In this document: one piece after another, positions 18,711 through 29,137 of the stretch
Layout: each line of letters opens with the position of its first letter
Numbering within the stretch: position 1 is the first letter of the stretch
DNA from: Polaromonas sp.
Lineage (GTDB): Bacteria > Pseudomonadota > Gammaproteobacteria > Burkholderiales > Burkholderiaceae_C
Reading direction: 5' to 3'
DNA length: 64,000 nt
Assembly (NCBI RefSeq): GCF_016185115.1
Contig: NZ_JACPOF010000024.1
Span: forward strand, 104,413 to 168,412
The notes under the pieces: generated by a model
What the model saw: only the letters and a program-made list of their open reading frames with translations
Told to the model about the DNA's origin: nothing
The model's database searches: none
Program-made: the position numbers and the translations under genes

Positions 18711-20791
18711 GAAAGGTTCACGGCGACCAGGAACAGGTCAATCACCTTGATGCCGATAAAGGGCACGATGAGGCCGCCCAGGCCATAGACAGCCAGGTTG
18801 CGGCGCAGCTGAGCCGCGGCACCAACGGCGCGGTACTTGACCCCTTTGAGCGCCAGCGGAATCAGAAACATGATGATCAGCGCGTTGAAGATCACAGCCG
18901 ACAAAATCGCCGACGACGGGCTGCCCAGCTGCATCACATTGAGCGCACCCAGCTGCGGGTAGGTCGTCACAAAAATCGCCGGGATGATGGCGAAGTACTT
19001 GGCTACGTCATTCGCAATCGAAAACGTCGTGAGCGAGCCGCGTGTCATCAGCAGCGCCTTGCCGGTCTCGACGATCTCCAGCAGCTTGGTCGGATTGGAA
19101 TCAAGGTCCACCATATTGCCGGCCTCCTTCGCAGCCTGCGTGCCGCTGTTCATGGCGACCGCCACATCGGCCTGCGCCAGCGCCGGCGCGTCGTTGGTGC
19201 CGTCGCCCGTCATGGCCACCAGCCGGCCTTCGGCCTGGTACTGGCGTATCAGCTTGAGCTTGTCTTCGGGCGTGGCCTCGGCCAGGAAGTCATCAACACC
19301 GGCCTCGGCGGCAATCGCAGCCGCAGTGAGTTTGTTGTCGCCCGTGATCATCACGGTCTTGATGCCCATGCGGCGCAGTTCGCCAAAGCGCTCCTTGATG
19401 CCGGCCTTGACAATGTCTTTCAGCTCGACCACGCCCAGCACCTGCTTGCCATCGCTCACGGCCAGCGGCGTGCTGCCGCGGCGCGAGACTTCATCGGACG
19501 CGCGCAGCACCTCGGCAGGCACGCTGCCGCCCAGTGCCTCGACATGTTTGCGCACGGCATCGACAGCGCCCTTGCGCAACTGGCGTGTGCTGCCGTCGTT
19601 CAGTTTGACGTCGACACCGCTCATTCTTGTTTGAGCGGTGAACGGAACCTCAGTCGTAGCGCCGACCAAAGCCTGAATCGCATTGGTCTTTTGCGCCAGC
19701 GTGACAATGCTGCGGCCTTCAGGTGTTTCATCGGCCATGGAGGCCTGCATTGCTGAGGTGGCGAGCGTCGCTTCAGTCACACCGGGTGCCGGCACAAAGC
19801 TTGAGGCCTGGCGGTTGCCGTGCGTGATGGTGCCGGTCTTGTCGAGCAGCAGCACATCGACGTCACCCGCCGCTTCAACGGCGCGACCCGAAGTGGCGAT
19901 CACATTGGCCTGCATCATGCGGCTCATGCCCGCCACGCCGACGGCAGACAGCAGGCCGCCAATGGTGGTGGGGATCAGGCACACCAGCAAGGCCACCAGC
20001 GCGGTGATGCTGACCACTGTGCCCGCGCCTGCAGCCTCGACGCTGAAGATGGAGAACGGCAGCAATGTCACCGTGACCACCAGGAAGACGATGGTCAGCG
20101 CCACCAGCAAAATCGTCAGCGCGATTTCATTCGGGGTCTTCTGGCGTTTGGCGCCTTCGACCATGCTGATCATGCGGTCGAGAAAAGACTCGCCAGGGTT
20201 GACGCTGATGCGCACCACCAGCCAGTCGGACAGCACGCGTGTGCCGCCGGTCACAGAGGCGAAGTCCCCACCAGACTCGCGGACCACAGGCGCAGATTCG
20301 CCGGTGATGGCACTCTCGTCAACCGAGGCCACGCCTTCGATGACTTCGCCGTCGAGGGGGATCATCTCGCCCGCATCGACCTGAACTACATCGCCCTTCC
20401 TCAGGTTTTCTGCCTGTTCAGGCAAAAAGGTAGCACCGTGTTTTGGCTCTTTCAGCTTTTTGGCCCAAGTGCTTTTCTTCAGGCCACGCAGTGAGGCAGC
20501 CTGCGCCTTGCTGCGGCCTTCGGCCAGCGCTTCTGCAAAGTTGGCAAACAGCACTGTGAACCAGAGCCAGATGGCGACGGCAAAGATAAAGCCCGCCGAA
20601 TCTGCGCCCTTGCCGCCTGGGGCCTGCAAGGCCTGCAGCCCGAGCAGCGTGGTCAGGATGCTGCCGATGAACACCACAAACATCACCGGGTTGCGCCACT
20701 GCACACGGGGGCTGAGTTTGGTAAACGAGGCGGCGATGGCCGGCTTTAGCAGGGCCGGGTCAAGAAGTACGAATGGTTTTTTGTTGGTCAT
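18707..20791 (-). CDS. kdpB: K+-transporting ATPase subunit B (P-type ATPase)
   Basis: [11 protein letters not shown] phosphorylation motif, [22 protein letters not shown]. Confidence 0.98.
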   Translation of the reverse strand: MTNKKPFVLLDPALLKPAIAASFTKLSPRVQWRNPVMFVVFIGSILTTLLGLQALQAPGGKGADSAGFIFAVAIWLWFTVLFANFAEALAEGRSKAQAASLRGLKKSTWAKKLKEPKHGATFLPEQAENLRKGDVVQVDAGEMIPLDGEVIEGVASVDESAITGESAPVVRESGGDFASVTGGTRVLSDWLVVRISVNPGESFLDRMISMVEGAKRQKTPNEIALTILLVALTIVFLVVTVTLLPFSIFSVEAAGAGTVVSITALVALLVCLIPTTIGGLLSAVGVAGMSRMMQANVIATSGRAVEAAGDVDVLLLDKTGTITHGNRQASSFVPAPGVTEATLATSAMQASMADETPEGRSIVTLAQKTNAIQALVGATTEVPFTAQTRMSGVDVKLNDGSTRQLRKGAVDAVRKHVEALGGSVPAEVLRASDEVSRRGSTPLAVSDGKQVLGVVELKDIVKAGIKERFGELRRMGIKTVMITGDNKLTAAAIAAEAGVDDFLAEATPEDKLKLIRQYQAEGRLVAMTGDGTNDAPALAQADVAVAMNSGTQAAKEAGNMVDLDSNPTKLLEIVETGKALLMTRGSLTTFSIANDVAKYFAIIPAIFVTTYPQLGALNVMQLGSPSSAILSAVIFNALIIMFLIPLALKGVKYRAVGAAAQLRRNLAVYGLGGLIVPFIGIKVIDLFLVAVNLS

Positions 20792-20807
20792 GGTTTTTCT
20801 CGCTGCT

Positions 20808-22607
20808 TTATTTCATGGGCCACAGCATCAGGTGCTCGACCACCGGGCCCAGGGCCAGCGCAGGAACATAGTTCAGCAGGCCGACCAGCAGCACCGTGCC
20901 GATCAGCAGGGTGACAAACAGCGGGCCGTGCGTCGGCATGGTGCCGCCGGTGACAGGCAAGCGCTTCTTGGCAGCCAGCGCACCTGCAATCGCCAGCACA
21001 GGCACGATGACGCCGAAGCGGCCCAGCCACATCACCATGCCCAGCAGGGTGTTGTAGAAGGGTGTGTTGGCCGAGAGGCCTGCAAAGGCGCTGCCGTTGT
21101 TGTTGCCGGCAGAACTCAGCGCGTAGAGGATTTCAGAAAAGCCGTGCGCGCCGGGGTTGGCAATGCCGGCCTTGCCCGCAGTGGCCAGCACGGCAATGGC
21201 TGTGCCTGCCAGCACCAGGATGGGCGTGACCAGAATGGCGATCGAGGTCAGCTTCATCTCGTGCGACTCGATCTTCTTACCCAGGTATTCAGGCGTGCGG
21301 CCTATCATCAGCCCCGAGATGAACACCGCCAAAATGGCAAAGATCAGCATGCCGTAAAGGCCGGTGCCGACACCGCCGAAGACGACTTCGCCGAGCTGCA
21401 TCATCACCAGCGGCACCAGCCCACCTATTGGCGTCAGGGAATCGTGCATCAGGTTGACAGCGCCGCATGAGGCAGCCGTTGTGATCACGGCAAACAGGCT
21501 GGAGGCATTGATGCCGAAACGAACTTCCTTGCCTTCCATGTTGCCGCCGGCCTGCAGTGCGCTGCTGGCCCGATCTACACCCACCGATGTAATCAGCGGA
21601 TTGCCAGCCTGCTCGGCCGGCGTGATGACAGCCACGGCAATCACAAACATCACGGTCATGGCGGCCAGCACGGCCCAGCCCTGACGCTGGTCGCCCACGC
21701 TGCGGCCGAACGCAAAGCACAGCGCGGCAGGAATCAGAAAGATGGACAGCATCTGCACAAAGTTGCTGAGCGCAGTCGGGTTCTCATACGGGTGGGCCGA
21801 GTTGGCATTGAAGAAACCGCCGCCGTTGGTGCCCAGCATCTTGATGGCCTCCTGCGAGGCAACCGGGCCCATGGCCAGCGTCTGTTTGTCGGTCTTCGCG
21901 TCTTCCATCACCGCATTGCCCGTGGCGTCTTTCAGCGGCTGGCTGTCGGGGCCGTTTTTGGCGACCTGGTAGTTGTTGACCTCCAGCGTCGTCACGTCCT
22001 TGTAGCTGTCAAAGTTCTGGATCACGCCCTGGCCGACCAGGAAGATGGCAAACACCAAAGACAGCGGCAAGAGCAGCCAGGCCGTGATGCGGGTGATGTC
22101 CACCCAGAAGTTGCCGATCACGCCTGTCGATTTGGCCGCAAAGCCGCGGAACAGCGCAAACACCACGGCGATGCCGGTGGCCGCCGAGAAGAAGTTTTGC
22201 CCGGTCAACGCCAGCATCTGAGTGAGGTAGCTCATGGTTGATTCACCGGCATAACCCTGCCAGTTGGTGTTGGACGCAAAGCTGATGGCGGTGTTGAAAG
22301 CCGAGTCAGGCGTAATGTTGGCCATGCGGGCCGGGTTGAGCGGCAGCCAGACCTGCACACGCTGCATCAGGTAGACGACGGCAACGCCCAGCAGGTTGAA
22401 GGCCAGAAGCGCCAGCGCGTACTGCGCCCAGTTCATGGACTTGCCGGCCGATGTGCCGGCCAGTTTGTAGAGCGGCGCTTCGAGCCTGTGCATCCAGCCG
22501 GGCAGATTGCCCGAGGCGATGCGCGTGAGCCAGATGCCGAGCGGCCAGGACACCAGCAACAAAACACCAAGGAAAAGGGCCAGCAAGCCCCAGGCATTAC
22601 CGGTCAT
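20808..22607 (-). CDS. kdpA: K+-transporting ATPase subunit A
   Basis: KdpA-typical [24 protein letters not shown] selectivity-filter region; ATG at 22607 (ORF track opens at TTG 22610). Confidence 0.98.
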   Translation of the reverse strand: MTGNAWGLLALFLGVLLLVSWPLGIWLTRIASGNLPGWMHRLEAPLYKLAGTSAGKSMNWAQYALALLAFNLLGVAVVYLMQRVQVWLPLNPARMANITPDSAFNTAISFASNTNWQGYAGESTMSYLTQMLALTGQNFFSAATGIAVVFALFRGFAAKSTGVIGNFWVDITRITAWLLLPLSLVFAIFLVGQGVIQNFDSYKDVTTLEVNNYQVAKNGPDSQPLKDATGNAVMEDAKTDKQTLAMGPVASQEAIKMLGTNGGGFFNANSAHPYENPTALSNFVQMLSIFLIPAALCFAFGRSVGDQRQGWAVLAAMTVMFVIAVAVITPAEQAGNPLITSVGVDRASSALQAGGNMEGKEVRFGINASSLFAVITTAASCGAVNLMHDSLTPIGGLVPLVMMQLGEVVFGGVGTGLYGMLIFAILAVFISGLMIGRTPEYLGKKIESHEMKLTSIAILVTPILVLAGTAIAVLATAGKAGIANPGAHGFSEILYALSSAGNNNGSAFAGLSANTPFYNTLLGMVMWLGRFGVIVPVLAIAGALAAKKRLPVTGGTMPTHGPLFVTLLIGTVLLVGLLNYVPALALGPVVEHLMLWPMK

Positions 22608-22705
22608 CAAAACTCCTCGGCGCAGATCAGCGCGTAGACCAGGTAGGCCAGCAGCAGGACGGCGCAGACGCCGCCGAAGCCGTACAGGATGTCAAGGCTG
22701 ATCAT
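22607..22705 (-). CDS. kdpF: K+-transporting ATPase subunit F (32 aa)
   Basis: Hand translation of minus strand: [32 protein letters not shown]; directly upstream of kdpA, stop overlaps kdpA ATG (TGATG). Confidence 0.85.
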   Translation of the reverse strand: MISLDILYGFGGVCAVLLLAYLVYALICAEEF

Positions 22706-22806
22706 GAGCGGCCTCCTTCGGGCTTTTCAAGCTTCTGGAAGCCCCAGACCAGCAGCACCATCACGCCCCAGAGGGCGGCGACTCCAAATATGAATGCGAT
22801 ATCCAT
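22702..22806 (-). CDS. 34-aa single-TM micro-ORF upstream of kdpF
   Basis: Hand translation: [38 protein letters not shown] stop/start overlap with kdpF. Confidence 0.6.
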   Translation of the reverse strand: MDIAFIFGVAALWGVMVLLVWGFQKLEKPEGGRS

Positions 22807-22883
22807 GAACTTCTTTCCATCTGAATTGATGAAAGGAAGTTTCGGATCCGGTGTGTAAAAACGGGGATGAAAGCGAGCAGCGC

Positions 22884-22910
22884 CGTATAAAAAAAGCGTA
22901 AAAAGGGCGC
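22884..22910 (-). promoter_or_regulatory. Candidate KdpE-binding site upstream of kdp operon
   Basis: Minus strand GCGCCCTTTTTACGCTTTTTTTATACG resembles (from memory) the E. coli KdpE site TTTATACTTTTTTTACACCCCGCC; lies upstream of the first kdp ORF. Confidence 0.4.
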
Positions 22911-23028
22911 GTTAAAAGATTCGACTGCAAGAACTACTCGTAGAAACTTCATCTGCGGTAAATCTGCCAGACTAGAGCCATTTCACGTCTGACAAAACTC
23001 TGTTCAAGCTCAATCACCTTCAATATTT

Positions 23029-23934
23029 ATGGCTACCACACCACCAACCGAAAAGCCTTCTTTAAACGTTGGAAACTATTGCGTGAGCTTTGTGGACCTA
23101 CTAGGCCAGAGAGCTGCTTTGCGCGGCCAATCATTGCTGCCACCCAGCAATTCCGAAGAGGAAAAGAAAAAGCTTCACGCAACACTTAGAAATAGCATTG
23201 GCTCAATCGCATCTCTTCAAGAGAGAGCGGAAACGATGCTTAGGGCCAGCGCCCCAAATCCCAAGTCGAAACTTCGCGCGAGCCTCTCTATTGAGGATCA
23301 AAGTATTTGGGATGAAATGCAGAAGACCAAGGTGACGACGCAGCGTTGGTCTGACGGCTTGGTTTCATTTGCATGCCTGGGAGACGAGGAAATCAAATGT
23401 CATTTGAACAACGTCTATGGACTATTCACTTTGGCTGGCAGCTTATGTTTTATGGGGCTGGCATCAAAACAACCTATCCGCGGTGCAATTGAAATTGCCT
23501 GGGGAGTTGAATTGCATCCTGGCGAGATCTACGGCGCTGCGGTAGCTCGGGCATACGAGCTGGAGAACTATGTCGCAGGATATCCACGCATCGTCATTGG
23601 CCCAGAGATGCTTAAATTCCTCGATCTTCATTGCCAGAATCAGAAGAGTGATGCGTTTTCTCAACTGGATCGAACCCTCGCAACCCATTGCAAAGAGATG
23701 ATTTTGGTGGATGCAGATGGACATGCCTTTTTGCACTACTTGGGACAGAGCTTTTTTAACGCAGTGAGCCATGGTGCGCATGCGGACTTATATGAAAAGG
23801 CTCAAAAATTCGCATCCAAACAGTTTGAGGAACATCAAAGAGCTCAGAACACGAAGCTAGCTTTTCGTTATCTCCATTTGCTTCAATATTTCAGCGCACA
23901 TCCGCCTCCTGAAAGCAATGCCATTCAGAAATAG
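23029..23934 (+). CDS. Hypothetical protein with class III nucleotidyl cyclase-like motifs
   Basis: VSFVDLLG (FxDxxG), RWSDGLVSF (second Asp strand), RGAIEIAWGVELHPGEIYGAAVARAYELENYVAGYPRIVIG; visibly lower GC than neighbours. Confidence 0.6.
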   Translation: MATTPPTEKPSLNVGNYCVSFVDLLGQRAALRGQSLLPPSNSEEEKKKLHATLRNSIGSIASLQERAETMLRASAPNPKSKLRASLSIEDQSIWDEMQKTKVTTQRWSDGLVSFACLGDEEIKCHLNNVYGLFTLAGSLCFMGLASKQPIRGAIEIAWGVELHPGEIYGAAVARAYELENYVAGYPRIVIGPEMLKFLDLHCQNQKSDAFSQLDRTLATHCKEMILVDADGHAFLHYLGQSFFNAVSHGAHADLYEKAQKFASKQFEEHQRAQNTKLAFRYLHLLQYFSAHPPPESNAIQK

Positions 23935-23953
23935 ATCAAAACTTAAACAATCT

Positions 23954-24322
23954 ATGACATTCGGAAAAACCACCCCCATCCTGCGCAGCTTCGACGAAGC
24001 CAAGGCCAAAGAGTTTTACATCGGTTTTCTCGGTTTCAAGCTCGACTTTGAACACCGCTTCGAGCCCGGCCTGCCGCTCTATATGCAGGTCTCGCGCGGC
24101 GACTGCATCCTGCATCTGTCGGAACACCACGGCGACGCCAGCCCCGGGTCCGCGATGCGCATTGAGGTGGACGACATTGACGCCTTTCACCGCGAGTTGA
24201 CTGCCGCCAACTACAAGTACGCCAGGCCAGGCATTGAAGCCACACCCTGGGACACGCGCGAGGTGACTGTCAAAGACCCGTTTGGCAACCGGCTGGTGTT
24301 CACGACGGCGATCAGCACCTGA
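23954..24322 (+). CDS. VOC/glyoxalase family (bleomycin-resistance-like) protein
   Basis: TPILRSFDEAKAKEFYIGFLGFKLDFEHRF, ...WDTREVTVKDPFGNRLVFT. Confidence 0.9.
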   Translation: MTFGKTTPILRSFDEAKAKEFYIGFLGFKLDFEHRFEPGLPLYMQVSRGDCILHLSEHHGDASPGSAMRIEVDDIDAFHRELTAANYKYARPGIEATPWDTREVTVKDPFGNRLVFTTAIST

Positions 24323-24362
24323 AGCCATGAACGTCCTGGTTCCGGGCGTGCTGACGGAATTT

Positions 24363-24539
24363 GCTATTTATTTCATAGCTGTTTACGCTCGTATTTAAAG
24401 GGCCACAGCCATATTTTCGATCCAAAACAGGCCATTTTTGCCTATTTTTTAAGCACTGGGCCACTCCTGAGGCTGACCAATGCTGTGGGGACCTGTTTTT
24501 TGCCGTACACGTTAAATTTTTGCCGTGTACGTTAAAAAT
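24363..24539. repeat. Composite dispersed repeat, copy 2, between convergent genes
   Basis: gctatttatttcatagctgtttacgctcgtatttaaagg ... gccgtacacgttaaatttttgccgtgtacgttaaaaatc; hairpin module abuts the crp-family stop codon. Confidence 0.75.
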
Positions 24540-25246
24540 CAGTTTGTTTGCGAGCGCAGCCCCTGCAGGTCCAGCACGCGCAGGCCGCCGTACTCCACGC
24601 GTATGCTGCCCTGCGCCTCCAGCCTCGTCAGGGCTTCATTGACCCGCTGGCGTGACAGGCCTATCAGGTAGGCCAGCTCCTGCTGGGTGATGCGCAGCAC
24701 CTCGCCAACGCCGGGGTAAAGAACGGGGTTGAACAGGGCGGCCAGCGAACGGGCCACACGCACGTCGGGGTTGTTCATGCGGTCAATCTCGCGCGCGGCG
24801 ATGAACTGGCCCAGCCTTTCATTGAGCTGGTTCATCACAAAGCGGTTAAAGCCTATGGAATGGTCCAGCATCCAGTGGAAAGTGTCGACCGGCAAACCCG
24901 CCACCACGCTTTTGCGCAGCGCCTGGATGTTGTAACGGTAGGGCTCGCGCTTGAGGGCCGTGCCCTCGCCAAACCAGCCGCCGGGTGGCACCCCGGTGAA
25001 CGTCATGGTCATGCCCTGGGCGTTGTCGCTACTCATCTTGAGCAGGCCCTGCACCACCCCGAACCAGTAGGTCACGGGTTTGCCGAGGCGGCAGACATAG
25101 TCACCGGGCTGGGCATCGCCGACATGCAGTTCGGCCACGGCGCGTTCGCGCTCGGCGGGCAGCAGCAGCGGCAGCCATGGGATGCCCGCGAGATCAGCAT
25201 CGGTGATCGCACGGGGACGTATCTGCACTGGGCGATCAGGAGGCAT
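24539..25246 (-). CDS. Crp/Fnr family transcriptional regulator
   Basis: cNMP-like domain (PGDYVCRLGKPVTYWFGVVQGLLKM), HTH ELAYLIGLSRQRVNEALTRLEAQGSIRVEYGGLRVLD; start taken at MPPDRP. Confidence 0.9.
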   Translation of the reverse strand: MPPDRPVQIRPRAITDADLAGIPWLPLLLPAERERAVAELHVGDAQPGDYVCRLGKPVTYWFGVVQGLLKMSSDNAQGMTMTFTGVPPGGWFGEGTALKREPYRYNIQALRKSVVAGLPVDTFHWMLDHSIGFNRFVMNQLNERLGQFIAAREIDRMNNPDVRVARSLAALFNPVLYPGVGEVLRITQQELAYLIGLSRQRVNEALTRLEAQGSIRVEYGGLRVLDLQGLRSQTN

Positions 25247-25314
25247 GGCCAGACTGCACTGAAGCAGCAAAAAGAGGGGCTAAGGGAAAGTCCGGGGGAG
25301 TAATCACCCTCAAA

Positions 25315-25332
25315 TTGTCGTCGGAACGACAA
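25315..25332. promoter_or_regulatory. Perfect inverted repeat TTGTCGT-CGGA-ACGACAA, candidate Crp/Fnr-family operator
   Basis: TGTCG-N6-CGACA spacing matches CRP-type (TGTGA-N6-TCACA) geometry; lies between the divergent crp-like gene and the CoA ligase. Confidence 0.5.
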
Positions 25333-25451
25333 CATGACGTCAAATGGACGCCTACGATGCAGGGCATGGAGACAACTCCAGCATGCACCAGAGGTCTGAC
25401 AGACAGGGCAGCAAGCTGGAAGTTGACATAACGAAAGCGAGACAAGGACAG

Positions 25452-27398
25452 ATGCAGACCACGTTTCCCCGATTGCTGCTGAAACACGCCGCGGAGCGCC
25501 CGGATGCGCCCGCCGTGCGCGAGAAGGAATACGGCATCTGGCAGGCCCACAGCTGGTCAGCCATGGCCGCCATGGTGGAACAGATCGCCTGCGGCATGCA
25601 CCAGGCCGGCCTGCAGCGTGGCGAGCACATGGTCATTGTCGGCAGCAACCGCCCCCGTCTTTACGCCACCATGCTGGCCGCGCAATCCCTGGGCGCCATA
25701 CCGGTCCCGCTCTACCAGGACGCCGTTGCGGCCGAATGCGTCTTCCCGATCACCAATGCCGATGTGCGTTTTGCCGTGGTGGAAGACCAGGAGCAGGTCG
25801 ACAAGCTGCTCGAAATTCGTGACCGCTGTCCGGACCTCGCCAGCATCGTGTTTGACGACCCGCGCGGCCTGCGCAACTACAGCGAACCCGGCCTCGTCTC
25901 GCTCGACCAGATGATGGATGCTGGCAAGGCTTTTGCGGCCGCGCAGCCCGGCTGGTTCAGGGCCCGTGTTGACGAGACCCGCCCCGATGACGTGGCCGCG
26001 ATGTTTTTTACATCCGGCACCACGGGCAATCCCAAGGGTGTGGTGCACACCCACAACACCATGCTGGACAGGGCGAAGGCCGGCGCTGATTTCGACAAGC
26101 TCACGTCCGACGAGGAAGTGCTGGCCTACCTGCCGCCGGCCTGGGTCGGACAGAACATCTTCAGCTACGCGCAGTGGCTGGCCTGCGGTTATGTCGTCAA
26201 CTGCCCCGAAAGCGCTGCGACGGTGATGATCGACCTGAAAGAAGTCGGCCCCACCTATTACTTTGCGCCGCCCCGCATTTTTGAAGGCCTGCTGACGACG
26301 GTGATGATCCGCATGGAAGACGCGGGCCACATCAAGCGCGGCATGTTCGACTATTTCATGGGTGTGGCCAAACGCGTCGGCCCCGCGCTGATGGACGGCA
26401 AAGCTGTTGGTGGCCTTGACCGGCTGCTGTATGCGCTGGGCAATGTCATGGTCTACGGTCCGCTACGCAACACGCTGGGCTTTTCGCGCGTGCGTGTGGT
26501 GTACACCGCAGGCGAAGCCATCGGGCCCGACCTCTTTACCTTCTACCGTTCCATCGGCATCAACATGAAGCAGCTCTACGGCTCGACCGAGACCGCCGTG
26601 TTCGTCTGCCTGCAGCCCGACAACGAAGCGCGTGCCGACACGGTGGGCGTGCCGATCTCGGGTGTGCAGATCCGCGTGGCCGACAACGGCGAGATCATGG
26701 TCAAGTCAGCCGGCCTGCTCAAGGAATACTACAAAAACCCCACCGCCACTGCAGAGGTGCTGACGGCAGACGGCTGGTACCACACCAGCGATGCGGGCTT
26801 CATCGACGCCTCTGGTCACCTGAAAATCATAGACCGCGTGAAAGACGTGGGCCGCATCAGGGGCGGCAGCAACGACGGCGCCATGTTTGCGCCCAAGTAT
26901 GTGGAGAACAAGCTCAAGTTCTTCCCCTACATCAAGGAAGTCGTGGCCTACGGCGATGGCCGCGAGAAGGTCTGCGTCTTTATCAACATTGACTTTGAAG
27001 CAGTGGGCAATTGGGCCGAGCGGCGCAACCTGCCCTATGCCGGCTACACAGACCTGGCGCAAAAGCCCGAGGTCTACCAGCTCATCAAGGAGTGCGTCGA
27101 GAAGGTCAATGCCGACCTGAGCGTGGACCTGCTGCTCGCGGGTTCGCAGGTCAGCCGCTTCCTCGTGCTGCACAAGGAACTGGACGCCGACGATGGCGAG
27201 CTGACCCGCACGAACAAGGTCAGGCGCGGTTTTATCGGCGACAAATACCAGCCGCTGGTCGATGCGCTCTATGGCGGCAAGACTGAACAGTTCATTGAAA
27301 CCGTGGTGAAGTTCGAGGACGGCCGGAGCGGCAGCGTCAGCGCCACACTGAAGATTGACGATGCAAAAACCTTTGCACCTGTGAAGGCGGCAGCATGA
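25452..27398 (+). CDS. AMP-binding long-chain-type acyl-CoA ligase
   Basis: MFFTSGTTGNPKGVVHTH, GSTETAVF; start at 25452 (ORF opens 25344). Confidence 0.9.
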   Translation: MQTTFPRLLLKHAAERPDAPAVREKEYGIWQAHSWSAMAAMVEQIACGMHQAGLQRGEHMVIVGSNRPRLYATMLAAQSLGAIPVPLYQDAVAAECVFPITNADVRFAVVEDQEQVDKLLEIRDRCPDLASIVFDDPRGLRNYSEPGLVSLDQMMDAGKAFAAAQPGWFRARVDETRPDDVAAMFFTSGTTGNPKGVVHTHNTMLDRAKAGADFDKLTSDEEVLAYLPPAWVGQNIFSYAQWLACGYVVNCPESAATVMIDLKEVGPTYYFAPPRIFEGLLTTVMIRMEDAGHIKRGMFDYFMGVAKRVGPALMDGKAVGGLDRLLYALGNVMVYGPLRNTLGFSRVRVVYTAGEAIGPDLFTFYRSIGINMKQLYGSTETAVFVCLQPDNEARADTVGVPISGVQIRVADNGEIMVKSAGLLKEYYKNPTATAEVLTADGWYHTSDAGFIDASGHLKIIDRVKDVGRIRGGSNDGAMFAPKYVENKLKFFPYIKEVVAYGDGREKVCVFINIDFEAVGNWAERRNLPYAGYTDLAQKPEVYQLIKECVEKVNADLSVDLLLAGSQVSRFLVLHKELDADDGELTRTNKVRRGFIGDKYQPLVDALYGGKTEQFIETVVKFEDGRSGSVSATLKIDDAKTFAPVKAAA

Positions 27399-28177
27399 CC
27401 AAGAAAATCGGGGACGTCATTCTTGACGTGAACAACATCAGTTTGAGCTTTGGCGGCGTCAAGGCGCTGTCGGACATCTCGTTCAATGTGAAAGAGCACG
27501 AGATACGCGCCATCATTGGCCCCAACGGCGCGGGCAAAAGCTCCATGCTCAACTGCATCAACGGCGTGTACTCACCGCAGCAGGGCTCCATCACATTCCG
27601 CGGCCAGACCTTCAAGCACATGAACAGCCACCAGGTGGCGGTGATGGGCGTGGCCCGCACCTTCCAGAACCTGGCTCTCTTCAAGGGCATGAGCGTGCTC
27701 GACAACATCATGTCGGGCCGCAACCTGAAGATCAAAAGCAACCTCTTCATGCAGGCGCTGCGCATCGGCCCTGCCGAACGCGAAGAAATACGCCACCGCG
27801 AAGCCGTCGAGAAAATCATCGACTTTCTGGAGATCCAGGCCTATCGCAAGACCCCCGTCGGGCAACTCCCCTACGGCCTGCAAAAGCGCGTCGATCTGGG
27901 CCGCGCCCTGGCGATGGAGCCGCAGGTGTTGCTGCTCGACGAACCCATGGCCGGCATGAACGTCGAAGAAAAACAGGACATGTGCCGTTTTGTGCTCGAC
28001 GTGAACGACGAGTTCGGCACCACGGTGGTGCTGATCGAGCACGACATGGGTGTGGTGATGGACATCTCTGACCGTGTCGTCGTGCTGGACTACGGCAAAA
28101 AAATCGGCGACGGCACGCCCGACGAAGTGCGCAACAACGAAGACGTGATCAAGGCCTATCTGGGCACGAGCCACTAA
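27395..28177 (+). CDS. livG: Branched-chain amino acid-type ABC transporter ATP-binding protein
   Basis: IIGPNGAGKSSMLNCINGVYSP, LPYGLQKRVDLGRALAMEPQVLLLDEPMAGMN. Confidence 0.95.
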   Translation: MTKKIGDVILDVNNISLSFGGVKALSDISFNVKEHEIRAIIGPNGAGKSSMLNCINGVYSPQQGSITFRGQTFKHMNSHQVAVMGVARTFQNLALFKGMSVLDNIMSGRNLKIKSNLFMQALRIGPAEREEIRHREAVEKIIDFLEIQAYRKTPVGQLPYGLQKRVDLGRALAMEPQVLLLDEPMAGMNVEEKQDMCRFVLDVNDEFGTTVVLIEHDMGVVMDISDRVVVLDYGKKIGDGTPDEVRNNEDVIKAYLGTSH

Positions 28178-28191
28178 AGGCGGAACAAAAG

Positions 28192-29121
28192 ATGGCATTC
28201 TTTCTTGAAACACTTTTTGGCGGCCTGATGGCTGGCATGCTTTATTCGCTGGTGGCGCTCGGCTTTGTGCTGATCTTCAAGGCCTCCGGCGTCTTCAATT
28301 TTGCGCAGGGCGCGATGGTGCTGTTTGCCGCACTGGCGATGGCGCGTTTTTCGGAATGGATTCCGCAGTGGACGGGCATCAACAACCTGCTGTTTGCCAA
28401 TGTCTGCGCGTTTGTCATCGCCGGCATCATCATGTTTGCAGTGGCATGGCTGATCGAGCGGCTGGTGCTCAGCCACCTGGTCAACCAGGAAGGCGCGACG
28501 CTGCTCATGGCCACACTGGGCATTGCCTACTTTCTTGAAGGCCTGGGCCAGACACTGTTCGGCAGCAGTATTTACAAGATTGACATCGGCATGCCGAAAG
28601 AGCCCATCTTCATTCTTGACAAGATGTTCCAGGGCGGCATTCTCATCAACAAGGAAGACCTGATTGCAGCGGCGATTGCTGCAGGCCTGGTCGCCCTGCT
28701 GAGCGTCTTCTTCCAGAAAACATCCACCGGCCGCGCCCTGCGTGCCGTGGCCGACGATCACCAGGCCGCGCAATCCATAGGCATTCCACTGGGCCGCATC
28801 TGGGTCATCGTCTGGTGCGTGGCGGGTGTCGTGGCGCTGGTGGCCGGGATGATCTGGGGCAGCAAGCTGGGGGTGCAGTTTTCGCTCACCACTGTGGCGC
28901 TGCGCGCGCTGCCCGTCGTGATCCTGGGCGGACTGACATCGGTGCCGGGCGCCATCATCGGCGGGCTGATCATAGGCGTCGGAGAAAAGCTTTCAGAGGT
29001 TTACCTCGGCCCCTTCGTTGGCGGCGGCATTGAAATCTGGTTTGCCTATGTGCTCGCCCTGGGCTTCCTGCTGTTCCGTCCACAGGGCCTCTTCGGCGAA
29101 AAAATAATCGACCGTGTCTGA
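28192..29121 (+). CDS. livH: Branched-chain amino acid-type ABC transporter permease
   Basis: LVALGFVLIFKASGVFNFAQGAMVLFAAL; RALRAVADDHQAAQSIGI. Confidence 0.95.
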   Translation: MAFFLETLFGGLMAGMLYSLVALGFVLIFKASGVFNFAQGAMVLFAALAMARFSEWIPQWTGINNLLFANVCAFVIAGIIMFAVAWLIERLVLSHLVNQEGATLLMATLGIAYFLEGLGQTLFGSSIYKIDIGMPKEPIFILDKMFQGGILINKEDLIAAAIAAGLVALLSVFFQKTSTGRALRAVADDHQAAQSIGIPLGRIWVIVWCVAGVVALVAGMIWGSKLGVQFSLTTVALRALPVVILGGLTSVPGAIIGGLIIGVGEKLSEVYLGPFVGGGIEIWFAYVLALGFLLFRPQGLFGEKIIDRV

Positions 29122-29137
29122 ACAGAAATAGAACACC

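Noticed and set aside
22807-23940. AT-rich island as a prophage or IS remnant
   Set aside because: Only one intact gene, no transposase, integrase, tRNA or clear direct-repeat boundaries; kept only as a possibly acquired gene.
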